A stretch of DNA of 30,783 nucleotides from a virus. Below, in pieces: positions 23,522 through 29,204 of the stretch (positions within the stretch are counted from its first letter, which is position 1; every line of letters starts with the position of its first letter). A program made the position numbers and the translations under genes. Below the pieces are notes generated by a model. It saw only the letters and a program-made list of their open reading frames with translations, ran no database searches and was not told where the DNA came from. The DNA lies in the IMG/VR virus record IMGVR_UViG_3300044640_000819, positions 1 through 30,783 of that record. The stretch is one strand, 5' to 3'.

Positions 23522-24023
23522 GTTTCGAATCTGCCTTGATCGCGTTCTGAAACACGAGGGTGGGTTTGTGAACCATCCGAAGGACCCGGGAGGGGCCACC
23601 AACTTCGGCATCACCCAGGCCACGCTCGCCGACTTTCGCAAGAAGCCCGTCACGGTGGCCGAAGTGAAGTCCATGACGAAGGACGAGGCGGGGGAAATTT
23701 ACCGCTGGCGCTATTGGTCGCCACCCTTGTGCGAGGCCCTGCCTGCAGGTGTGGACTACATGGTATTTGACCTGGCGGTTAATTCTGGTGTATCGCGGGC
23801 TGTGAAGTTCCTGCAACTCACGGTCGGGGCCACGCCAGACGGCAAGGTCGGACCGGCAACGCTGAAGGCGGTTTCGTCCATGCCAGCGCGCGAGATCATC
23901 GAGAAGATGAGCGACCGCCGGGAGGCTTTCTTCCGCTCCCTGCCCACCTTTGGCACATTTGGCCGGGGTTGGCTTGGACGCCTCGACGACGTGACGCGGG
24001 ACAGCCTGAAGGACGCCGCTTGA
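23514..24023 (+). CDS. Endolysin, GH108-type N-acetylmuramidase, 169 aa
   Basis: It cleaves the glycan backbone of peptidoglycan at lysis. The catalytic region is HEGG at 14-17 (E15 the probable acid) followed by NHPKDPGGATNFGIT, the family signature. The middle contains YRWRYWSPPLCEALPAGVDY and FDLAVNSGVSRAVKFLQ. The C-terminal part, TPDGKVGPATLKAV, resembles the PG_3 peptidoglycan-binding domain that normally follows. There is no signal peptide, so it needs the holin. ATG 23514 lies eight bases inside the holin end. AAAGGA upstream is the ribosome-binding site. Confidence 0.92.
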   Translation: MSRFRICLDRVLKHEGGFVNHPKDPGGATNFGITQATLADFRKKPVTVAEVKSMTKDEAGEIYRWRYWSPPLCEALPAGVDYMVFDLAVNSGVSRAVKFLQLTVGATPDGKVGPATLKAVSSMPAREIIEKMSDRREAFFRSLPTFGTFGRGWLGRLDDVTRDSLKDAA

Positions 24024-24412
24024 TCCCTATCACCTTCCCTTGGAAGCTGGCGGCTCTGGCCGCTCTCGTTCTGGCGCTAGGCGTCCAGACAGTCCGCGTT
24101 GACCGCCTGAAGGAAGACGCCGACAAGGCCCGTAAAATGGCCACAGAGGCCCGTCTGGAGGCGGGACGGTATAAGTCCTATGCCGAACTCTGCAAGGCCG
24201 CCCTAGGCCGCCAGAATGACGCCATTGAGGCGTTAAGGGCCGAAAGCGCGGAGCGTCTTGCCCGCGCTGACAAAGCGGCCGCCGATGCAAGGGCCGTTGC
24301 CGCATCGGCAAGCAAATTCTCCCGAGATTTGATGAACGCGCGCCTTGCGGGCCAGACGGCTTGTGAGCGCGCGGAAGACGTGCGCGCGCGATTTCTGGAG
24401 GGCATCAAGTGA
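24020..24412 (+). CDS. Rz: Rz-like inner-membrane spanin, 130 aa
   Basis: The start is a TTG at 24020-24022 that overlaps the endolysin stop (TTGA). GAAGGA (24008-24013) precedes it. An N-terminal membrane segment (about residues 5-22, WKLAALAALVLALGVQTV) is followed by a long periplasmic alpha-helix rich in A, E, K and R (KEDADKARKMATEARLEAGR and later). This topology matches the i-spanin partner of an outer-membrane lipoprotein, encoded next. It overlaps that gene by four bases (GTGA). Confidence 0.8.
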   Translation: MIPITFPWKLAALAALVLALGVQTVRVDRLKEDADKARKMATEARLEAGRYKSYAELCKAALGRQNDAIEALRAESAERLARADKAAADARAVAASASKFSRDLMNARLAGQTACERAEDVRARFLEGIK

Positions 24413-24729
24413 CGTGGATTGCATTTCCGAAGGGCCTGTCATTGCTTCCGAAAAACTGGACGGTTTTCCCGAAGGGCTGGACCGTGCTTCCCCTGATCCT
24501 GACCGGATGCGCCACGCCCGGCGAGACCATCACCGTCAGTGTCCCGACGCCGGTTCCTTGCGTGTCTAAGGACTTCCCCCCGCCCCCGGCCTATCCCGAC
24601 ACCCGGACAGCCCTGACCACGGCTCCGGATCAAGCGGAGTTTCTGCGGCTTCTGGCGGCGGGCTGGCCCCTGCGGGTTGCGCGCCTTGACGCGCTCGAAA
24701 ACGCCCTCACCATCTGCCGCGAAAAATAA
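24409..24729 (+). CDS. Rz1: Rz1-like outer-membrane spanin lipoprotein, 106 aa
   Basis: The lipobox LTGC (residues 31-34) predicts a lipid-anchored Cys34. After it, the mature part is proline-rich near the start (CVSKDFPPPPAYPD) and ends helical and charged. Position just after the i-spanin fits the o-spanin. The signal sequence is odd: three tandem seven-residue units, FPKGLSL, LPKNWTV and FPKGWTV, followed by LPLILTGC. The GTG start overlaps the Rz stop (GTGA) and has GGAGGG upstream. Unlike lambda, Rz1 is not embedded inside Rz here. Confidence 0.75.
   Translation: MTWIAFPKGLSLLPKNWTVFPKGWTVLPLILTGCATPGETITVSVPTPVPCVSKDFPPPPAYPDTRTALTTAPDQAEFLRLLAAGWPLRVARLDALENALTICREK
24424..24486 (+). 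repeat. Triple 21-base tandem repeat in the Rz1-like signal sequence
   Basis: Three 21-base units (24424-24444, 24445-24465, 24466-24486) encode FPKGLSL, LPKNWTV and FPKGWTV. A fourth LP follows before the lipobox. Each unit begins TTCCGAA- or TCCCGAA-like. The repeat is in the coding frame, keeping a seven-residue period. Confidence 0.8.
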
Positions 24730-24738
24730 GGAGGGCTC

Positions 24739-25686
24739 ATGCCGATCTCCGATGAGCAGTTTATTGCGGCTTGGCGGGAAAGCCTTTGCTCCCCAGCCGC
24801 CACCGCCCGCACACTCAACATTGACGTCCGCGCGGTCTATCGCCGACGCCAGCGAATGGTGGACCGGGGGATTGTGCTTGAAACGCACCCGGCCAACATT
24901 TCAGGGGCAATGCAGTCCACTTACACGCAGGCTTGGTCCTACCCCCGCGAACTGACCGTCACTGTGCAGAACGGCCACGCCATCGTCTTCTCGGATGCCC
25001 ACTTCTGGCCCGGCGGTCGCACGGTCGCCAACGAGGCGTTGCTCAAACTGATCAAGCGGATGAAGCCCGCCTTGCTCGTGGCGAACGGCGACATCTTCGA
25101 CGGCGCGCGGATCAGCCGCCACGACCCACATGGCTGGGGCCAGCCTCCTTCGGTCAAGGAGGAGCGGGACGTGTGCGTCGAGCGGATGCACGAAATCTCC
25201 GACGCCGCCCCGCGCCAAGCCGAGCGCAAGTGGACCATCGGCAACCACGACATGCGCTTCGATCGCGCTCTGGCCATCAACGCGCCGCAGTATGACGGCG
25301 TTCTGGAGCGGCTGTCCGACATCTTCCCCGAGTGGGACATGGCGTGGTCCATGCGCGTCAACAACACGGTCATGATCAAGCACCGTCAGGCCAACGGCAT
25401 CCACGCGGCATACAACAACACCCTCAAGGGCGGTCTGTCGATGGTGACGGGCCACCTGCACCGCCTTGCCGTTACGCCTTGGGCCGACTACAATGGTCGG
25501 CGCTGGGGCGTCGACACCGGCACACTGGCCGACCCGCTCGGCCCGCAGTTCGAGTATCTGGAGAACAACGCCACGCCGTGGACATCCGGTTTCGCGGTGC
25601 TGACGTTCAAGGACGGCAAGCTGCTTCCGCCCGAGCTGTGCGAGGTTCTGGACGGCGTGGCCTACTTCCGGGGCGAAGCCGTATAG
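24739..25686 (+). CDS. HTH-metallophosphoesterase, 315 aa
   Basis: The C-terminal domain (from about residue 78) has the calcineurin-like motifs SDAHF (85-89, D86 and H88), NGDIFDG (116-122, D118), GNHD (168-171), an H215 candidate and GHLH (238-241). It should hydrolyse phosphomono- or diester bonds with two metal ions. The first 50 residues resemble a helix-turn-helix (SPAATARTLNIDVRAVYRRR), which may bring it to DNA. The substrate is unknown; phage relatives may process nucleotides or nucleic acids. Strong AAGGAGG precedes ATG 24739. It is the last plus-strand gene, four bases from a convergent minus-strand gene. Confidence 0.8.
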   Translation: MPISDEQFIAAWRESLCSPAATARTLNIDVRAVYRRRQRMVDRGIVLETHPANISGAMQSTYTQAWSYPRELTVTVQNGHAIVFSDAHFWPGGRTVANEALLKLIKRMKPALLVANGDIFDGARISRHDPHGWGQPPSVKEERDVCVERMHEISDAAPRQAERKWTIGNHDMRFDRALAINAPQYDGVLERLSDIFPEWDMAWSMRVNNTVMIKHRQANGIHAAYNNTLKGGLSMVTGHLHRLAVTPWADYNGRRWGVDTGTLADPLGPQFEYLENNATPWTSGFAVLTFKDGKLLPPELCEVLDGVAYFRGEAV

Positions 25687-25690
25687 CGCC

Positions 25691-25843
25691 CTAATCCGTC
25701 GACCAATACAGAAAGCCGATCAGCACTGCCGCCACGTCGCTGAACGCTTCGGCGAGAGCATTGAGCGCCACCGCCAGGCCAACGGCGATCCAGCCCAAAA
25801 CGTAGGCCACGAGGACCAGCGGGAACAGAGCGAGGGCTTTCAT
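25691..25843 (-). CDS. Tiny two-span membrane protein, 50 aa
   Basis: The ATG at 25841-25843 overlaps the upstream stop as ATGA. The product is almost entirely hydrophobic: MKALALFPLVLVAYVLGWIA and then AVALNALAEAFSDVAAVLIG, with short polar ends (FLYWSTD). Two membrane spans are likely. It is the last gene of the minus-strand operon, and its stop is four bases from the convergent metallophosphoesterase gene with no terminator between. The function is unknown; exclusion or membrane-modifying roles are possible. Confidence 0.6.
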   Translation of the reverse strand: MKALALFPLVLVAYVLGWIAVGLAVALNALAEAFSDVAAVLIGFLYWSTD

Positions 25844-26019
25844 CCCATCACGCCCTTGGCCCAGATGAAATACAGCGGCGGCCCAAGCCAGAAGGCCAGC
25901 CACAAGGCAGCGGCCATCTTCTCGTGAAGTCTAAGGGTGTAGTCCCATACCTCATAAAACCTCCATGCGCTGGCCACGCCGATGAGCGTCATCAAGATCA
26001 GGGCGCTAATTTGACTCAC
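25840..26019 (-). CDS. Small two-span membrane protein, 59 aa
   Basis: A GTG at 26017-26019 with AAGGAG eight bases upstream is the start. It overlaps the upstream gene's stop (GTGA), and its stop overlaps the next gene as ATGA. The product has two hydrophobic segments (SALILMTLIGVASAWRFYEV and AAALWLAFWLGPPLYFIWAK), with a charged RLHEK loop between. The family is not recognised. Confidence 0.6.
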   Translation of the reverse strand: MSQISALILMTLIGVASAWRFYEVWDYTLRLHEKMAAALWLAFWLGPPLYFIWAKGVMG

Positions 26020-26195
26020 GACGTCGGCTCCTTCCTCGTCAGATTCGGCCAGCAATAGGCCCGCTCCTTCACGTCCGTCCGTGGCCGGGTGGGCTCCATC
26101 CAGTCGGTGAACGGGCGGCTGGGGTGGCGAGGCGTCAAGAAGTGCGAGGCGAAGCGGACGGGCAGGTCTGAGGCGGTGGGGCGTCGGAAGTTCAT
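26016..26195 (-). CDS. Small hypothetical protein, 59 aa
   Basis: ATG 26195 follows the junction cassette GGAGGGTGACCA. The product starts MNFRRPTASDLPVRFASHFL and continues with PFTDWMEPTRP and KERAYCWPNLTRKEPTS. It is basic, proline-rich and soluble. The frame is confirmed by ATGA and GTGA overlaps at both ends. No family is recognised. Confidence 0.6.
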   Translation of the reverse strand: MNFRRPTASDLPVRFASHFLTPRHPSRPFTDWMEPTRPRTDVKERAYCWPNLTRKEPTS

Positions 26196-26217
26196 TGGTC
26201 ACCCTCCTTTGCGATGG
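26192..26217 (-). repeat. Junction cassette copy 1
   Basis: On the minus strand CCATCGCAAAGGAGGGTGA then CCAATGA. It carries the ribosome-binding site and start of the 26016-26195 gene and the last codons of the 20-codon gene. It matches copy 2 (26692-26721) in the part before the start. Confidence 0.75.
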
Positions 26218-26254
26218 TGGCGGGGTCGATGGGGGTGAAGGGTTGGGGGGTCAT
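26192..26254 (-). CDS. 20-codon cistron, possible relic of a duplicated gene
   Basis: An ATG at 26252-26254 overlaps the upstream stop (ATGA), and its own TGA overlaps the next ATG (26195). It encodes MTPQPFTPIDPATIAKEGDQ. The end, DPATIAKEGDQ, matches the end of the 76-residue gene at 26696-26926 (DPETIAKEADQ). It is either a working leader that couples translation or a leftover tail of a deleted paralogue. It is too short for a fold. Confidence 0.5.
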   Translation of the reverse strand: MTPQPFTPIDPATIAKEGDQ

Positions 26255-26481
26255 GTGCCGCTCCCGAGAAAGCGAAGGATGGCGGCAATACCGACAACGG
26301 GCAGGCAGGTGAATACCAAGACGAGGGCCACGTATCTGACAGCGTTCGATGTCTGGCGCAGCCGCCAGTAAGCGGCGGTGATCCGCACGAGATCGAAGAC
26401 AGCAACCACCCACACACCGAAAAGGCCCAGAACCGCGCCCCAAAGTGCGACGGCAAGCAGAATGCCAGCAGACAAGCTCAT
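26251..26481 (-). CDS. Two-span membrane protein, 76 aa
   Basis: ATG 26481 follows AAGGAG (minus strand) and overlaps the upstream stop as ATGA. The product has a first span (ILLAVALWGAVLGLFGVWVV), a polar DLVRITAAYWRLRQ loop, and a second span (VALVLVFTCLPVVGIAAILR). The third small membrane protein of this cluster, it may act in the cell membrane with the two downstream. No family is recognised. Confidence 0.6.
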   Translation of the reverse strand: MSLSAGILLAVALWGAVLGLFGVWVVAVFDLVRITAAYWRLRQTSNAVRYVALVLVFTCLPVVGIAAILRFLGSGT

Positions 26482-26699
26482 TGATGGGGCTCCTTTGCGG
26501 CCATGTAGGTAGCAAGAGCGTAGTCCCGCGCCCGCTGCTCGGCGTTTGGCCCGGAAAATATGGCGCGGTAAATCTCGCCCTCTGACCCGTAGTCGATAGC
26601 CTCCACCAACCAACGGTCGGGGTCGTGCCTTAGCGGTACGACCTCGACTTCCAAGCCGGGAGGCTCATTGTCGTTTATGGGGCAGGCTGACTCACTCAC
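26478..26699 (-). CDS. Hypothetical protein, 73 aa
   Basis: The start is a GTG at 26699 within junction cassette copy 2. It gives MSESACPINDNEPPGLEVEV, RHDPDRWLVEAIDYGSEG and RARDYALATYMAAKEPHQ. It is soluble, acidic in front and helical at the end. The GTGA overlap with the upstream stop and the ATGA overlap downstream fix the frame. No family is recognised. Confidence 0.6.
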   Translation of the reverse strand: MSESACPINDNEPPGLEVEVVPLRHDPDRWLVEAIDYGSEGEIYRAIFSGPNAEQRARDYALATYMAAKEPHQ

Positions 26700-26721
26700 T
26701 GGTCAGCCTCCTTTGCGATGG
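26692..26721 (-). repeat. Junction cassette copy 2
   Basis: Minus-strand CCATCGCAAAGGAGG, then CTGACCAGTGAGTGA. It combines the upstream part of copy 1 with the downstream part (AGGAGGCTGACCAGTGAGTG) of copies 3 and 4, a chimera between the two cassette types. Confidence 0.8.
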
Positions 26722-26926
26722 TCTCGGGGTCTAGGCGTCGGACATTGACATACCGGCGATTTGCCCAAGCATAATCAGCCTCCCTCGCAGCAGCCTCCAG
26801 CCCTAGCCGGATGCCCTCTAGCCGGGCGGCGTCGATCAGGTGTTGGTTGATGATGGGGCTGTTGTGCAGCGCGATTTGCTTCCGCAAAGCATCCTCCAGC
26901 GCCTTGATGCGGTCATCGTCACTCAC
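26696..26926 (-). CDS. Hypothetical helical protein, 76 aa
   Basis: The start is a GTG at 26926. The product has MSDDDRIKALEDALRKQIAL, a coiled-coil-like N-terminus, then HLIDAARLEGIRLGLEAAAR and the tail NVRRLDPETIAKEADQ. It shares RIKALE with the 166-residue protein upstream (17 identical bases at 26892-26908 and 27449-27465), and its tail with the 20-codon cistron. It has no catalytic motif. Small helical phage proteins of this kind are common in early operons. The role is unknown. Confidence 0.6.
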   Translation of the reverse strand: MSDDDRIKALEDALRKQIALHNSPIINQHLIDAARLEGIRLGLEAAAREADYAWANRRYVNVRRLDPETIAKEADQ

Positions 26927-26946
26927 TGGTCAGCCTCCTTGAGCAG
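26919..26946 (-). repeat. Junction cassette copy 3
   Basis: 28 bases identical to copy 4 (27141-27168); the minus strand reads CTGCTCAAGGAGG, CTGACCAGTGAGTGA. Here the upstream gene runs through the cassette in another frame and stops at TGA inside GGCTGACC. Confidence 0.85.
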
Positions 26947-27148
26947 GGCGGCGCGAAGGATCACGTGGCGGGATCGGGCCTATCACTTCGAGAGCAAGCC
27001 GAAGATCGGAAATGAACCCAGGCTCCGCTAAGTCCTGCTCTATCGTTGTTTCTGCGTTGGCGATGCGCTGCATCCGCAATATCGCCGCCGCAGTGGCGTC
27101 CCACGGGCGACGGCAGTGCGGGCAGCAGAATGGCTTAATCTCACTCAC
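26930..27148 (-). CDS. Small cysteine-motif protein, 72 aa
   Basis: The GTG at 27148 lies in junction cassette copy 4. The product starts MSEIKPFCCPHCRRPWDATA. The C-C-P-H-C cluster (residues 8-12) could be half of a zinc knuckle, but a second cysteine pair is absent. The rest is helical (ILRMQRIANAETTIEQDL), and the end is basic and proline-rich. The last residues are read from cassette copy 3 in another frame, suggesting that the 3' end was replaced. Family unrecognised. Confidence 0.55.
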   Translation of the reverse strand: MSEIKPFCCPHCRRPWDATAAAILRMQRIANAETTIEQDLAEPGFISDLRLALEVIGPIPPRDPSRRPAQGG

Positions 27149-27168
27149 TGGTCAGCCTCCTTGAGCAG
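27141..27168 (-). repeat. Junction cassette copy 4
   Basis: 28 bases identical to copy 3. The minus strand encodes the last residues (ALLKEADQ) of the 166-residue gene, the ribosome-binding site AGGAGG and the GTG of the next gene. Confidence 0.85.
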
Positions 27169-27645
27169 AGCCTCGGCTTCGGCTTCCGTGGCGCACTCCG
27201 TCACTTCGAACAGAAAGCCGTCGTCGCGGGCCTCGCGCTCGGCTTCCGAAAGGAAGCGGACGGCGGCGTAGATGGGCGCGCAGTCCCGGAGCGTGTCTAT
27301 GCGGAGAACCTGCGTGCCGTTCGGGAGGTAATCTTCCGGGTCAAGTTCATCCACCATGGCCTGAACGGCGTCCTGCACGGAGTCGAAGGGCGATCCTTCG
27401 TCGTCGGCATAATAGAACCACCGGGGCTTGTTTGCCTTCTCCAACTCCTCCTCCAGCGCCTTGATCCTCTCTGCGGATGCGGCCTGTCCGGCGCGGTAGG
27501 CGCGGACGGGATCGTCAAGGTTCACGTCCATCAACCCGGCGCGATATTCTGCGGGAAAATCCACGCCGGGCATCGGGCCATATTTCTCGCACTGTTGGGC
27601 CGCGTCCTCCCTCGCCCACAGCAGGGCCTCGTCGGGTTCAGTCAT
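27145..27645 (-). CDS. Hypothetical protein, 166 aa
   Basis: ATG 27645 overlaps the upstream stop (ATGA). The order is an acidic N-terminal part (MTEPDEALLWAREDAAQQCE), a coiled-coil AERIKALEEELEKANK (about residues 58-73), then a region with WFYYADDEGSPFDSVQDAV and YLPNGTQVLRID, and a C-terminal part with FLFEVTECATEAEAEALL. It is soluble, with no recognised domain. Comparable proteins in early operons of GC-rich-host phages are mostly uncharacterised. The C-terminal codons are the cassette shared with neighbours. Confidence 0.6.
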   Translation of the reverse strand: MTEPDEALLWAREDAAQQCEKYGPMPGVDFPAEYRAGLMDVNLDDPVRAYRAGQAASAERIKALEEELEKANKPRWFYYADDEGSPFDSVQDAVQAMVDELDPEDYLPNGTQVLRIDTLRDCAPIYAAVRFLSEAEREARDDGFLFEVTECATEAEAEALLKEADQ

Positions 27646-27908
27646 TGTGCGGCCTCCTCGGCATTGGTTTTGACACTTTCGCCCCCGGCCATGCCCTCAG
27701 CACCGCTCGGGCGAAAGGAGCGAGCTTCCTCCAGCGTCATCTCGGCCAGCACAAACCCGGCCTCCATGTCCTGCACGATGTTGGCCACGCGGTCGGTGTG
27801 GTCCAGCTCCCCGGCGCGGATGGGGCGGGTGAGGAGGTTGGCCTGCGACGGCGAAAGGCGCTGGATGGCGCGTTCGCGGGCGAGGCGTTGGATGGTGTCG
27901 TGGGTCAT
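27642..27908 (-). CDS. Hypothetical protein, 88 aa
   Basis: ATG 27908 is chosen over longer starts because it overlaps the upstream stop as ATGA. The product reads MTHDTIQRLARERAIQRLSP, then IRAGELDHTDRVANIVQDME and FVLAEMTLEEARSFRP. It is soluble and helical, without known motifs. A small accessory role in early phage metabolism is the most that can be said. Confidence 0.6.
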   Translation of the reverse strand: MTHDTIQRLARERAIQRLSPSQANLLTRPIRAGELDHTDRVANIVQDMEAGFVLAEMTLEEARSFRPSGAEGMAGGESVKTNAEEAAQ

Positions 27909-28102
27909 GCGGCCCTCCGGGCTTTGACGATCTCGGCCTTCATGGCGGCGAGCTGGGCTCGCATCCGGTCGGCGGCGCGTTCGGCGGCTTGCAGCGCCTC
28001 GGGCGTGGCCCATTGCCCGCAGGCCCGGCGGATCAGCGCAGCCTCGGCGGCGAGGGTGTCGGACAAGGCGCGGGCCTCGGTGGGAACGGTGATGTAGGTC
28101 AT
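27905..28102 (-). CDS. Small helical protein, 65 aa
   Basis: ATG 28102 overlaps the HNH gene stop as ATGA. The product MTYITVPTEARALSDTLAAE continues through ALIRRACGQWATPEALQAAE to RMRAQLAAMKAEIVKARRAA. It is mostly alpha-helical, with a likely coiled coil in the second half. No family is recognised. Confidence 0.6.
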   Translation of the reverse strand: MTYITVPTEARALSDTLAAEAALIRRACGQWATPEALQAAERAADRMRAQLAAMKAEIVKARRAA

Positions 28103-28503
28103 GCGTCCAGTTTCCTGATTGTCCCGTCAAACCGGCGGGAATGGGTGAAGCCGCGCGACTTGAGGCGCGACGGTTTCGGCCCCTCCGTCTCGCGGCGGAT
28201 GATGCGTTCGGCCTTGGCGATGGCTTTCACGTCGCCCCGCGTCTTGGCCTTGTGGCAGTCGACGCAGATCGGGACCCAGTTCCCCGGATCGTGCCGGCCG
28301 CCGAGGGCCAGGGGGATAACGTGGTCGATGTGCCATGCGCCTGTCAGGGCCGTTTCGCAGGCGCTACAGGCCCCGCCGAAGTCCTCGGCCACCTTCCTGC
28401 GCTGCGATGGCGTAAAGCCCCTGCGCGGCGTTTTCTCGGGCCGGATTTGGCCGATGGCCTCGCGCAGGCGGGCGAGGGTGGCGCGTTTGTCGGCGGGGGT
28501 CAT
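28099..28503 (-). CDS. HNH endonuclease, 134 aa
   Basis: The catalytic core is WHIDHVIPLALGGRHDPGNW (about residues 57-76; D60-H61, N75), followed by CVDCHKAKT (80-88). Cysteines C46/C49 and C80/C83 should bind a structural zinc. It probably nicks or cuts DNA. In many phages such an enzyme works with the terminase, in others it is a homing or defence nuclease. Here it sits in the early operon. ATG 28503 overlaps the methylase stop as ATGA. A C-terminal basic tail (RRFDGTIRKLDA) may contact DNA. Confidence 0.88.
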   Translation of the reverse strand: MTPADKRATLARLREAIGQIRPEKTPRRGFTPSQRRKVAEDFGGACSACETALTGAWHIDHVIPLALGGRHDPGNWVPICVDCHKAKTRGDVKAIAKAERIIRRETEGPKPSRLKSRGFTHSRRFDGTIRKLDA

Positions 28504-29117
28504 GCGGCTTTCTCCAGGGCGTATCCGCCCCACTGGTCGGCCATGGCCTCGGCGATCCCGGGAAAGAACCGGGAGCGTTCCTTCCAGCGGTCGGCGCGCT
28601 CGGGCATCCGATGGACCCTCTGTTCCCGGCCCTCGACGATCCGCGTGGGCGTGAGCGGCGGGAGGTTCCGCAGCCAGAGACAGGTGCGCTTGCACTCGCC
28701 GTGCCCAAACTGCCAGGGCTGCACGGACTGGGCCGGCTCGCGGTAGTTGACGATCAGCGCCTTCGCGTGGCGGTGCATCACCGGGTTCTCGATGGCCACG
28801 CGCTCAATGGGCGCGTTCCAGAAGGCCGAAAACAGGTCGGCCCCGGCCTCCAATTCGGCCTGCATCTGGTCGGCGGTCTTGCCCGGCGGCGGCGTCGAGA
28901 GCCAGCGGACCCCGGAATTGCAGAGCCGGGTGCAGGGCGGGTGCGCGACCATCAACAGGTCCCAGCCGTCGTTCAGGATGTCGCGGGCGTCGCCGATGAT
29001 GTGGCGGTTCGACCCGTCCTCGGAGGGCAGCAGGTCGCACGACCAGGCGTCGTGACCCCGGTCTAGGAAGGCGTTGCGGACGGTCCCGCTGTATTCGCAG
29101 GCGACGAGAACTTTCAC
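28500..29117 (-). CDS. Small C5 cytosine methylase-like protein, 205 aa
   Basis: The start VLVACEYSGTVRNAFLDRGH (motif I region) is followed by HPPC (59-62), the catalytic P-P-C of cytosine-5 methylases, and IENP (109-112), where canonical enzymes have E-N-V. It would transfer a methyl group from SAM to cytosine. At 205 residues it is shorter than usual enzymes, and no clear motif VIII or target-recognition domain was seen, so specificity is uncertain. GTG 29117 has GGAG seven bases upstream. No cognate restriction nuclease is adjacent, so a protective or regulatory role is likely. Confidence 0.7.
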   Translation of the reverse strand: MKVLVACEYSGTVRNAFLDRGHDAWSCDLLPSEDGSNRHIIGDARDILNDGWDLLMVAHPPCTRLCNSGVRWLSTPPPGKTADQMQAELEAGADLFSAFWNAPIERVAIENPVMHRHAKALIVNYREPAQSVQPWQFGHGECKRTCLWLRNLPPLTPTRIVEGREQRVHRMPERADRWKERSRFFPGIAEAMADQWGGYALEKAA

Positions 29118-29129
29118 AGCATTGCTCCG

Positions 29130-29204
29130 TTAGCGTTGAATGCCCAACCCTACCGACTTCCCGCGCGCGATGGGCGGCGGCAAAATGTCGCAGGCGGCGC
29201 TCAC
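29130..29204 (-). CDS. Possible 24-codon cistron
   Basis: A GTG at 29202-29204 overlaps the winged-helix gene's stop (GTGA) and opens VSAACDILPPPIARGKSVGL plus a few residues. It ends 12 bases before the methylase start, keeping the chain of overlapped genes nearly unbroken. The sequence itself is not informative, and it may only be a spacer. Confidence 0.3.
   Translation of the reverse strand: MSAACDILPPPIARGKSVGLGIQR

Noticed and set aside
22917-24729. Classic embedded Rz1 inside Rz
   Set aside because: The lipobox protein is encoded after Rz with a four-base overlap, not in an alternate frame inside it.
25687-25690. Bidirectional terminator between the convergent operons
   Set aside because: Only four bases separate the stops, and no stem-loop with T-tract is visible around them.
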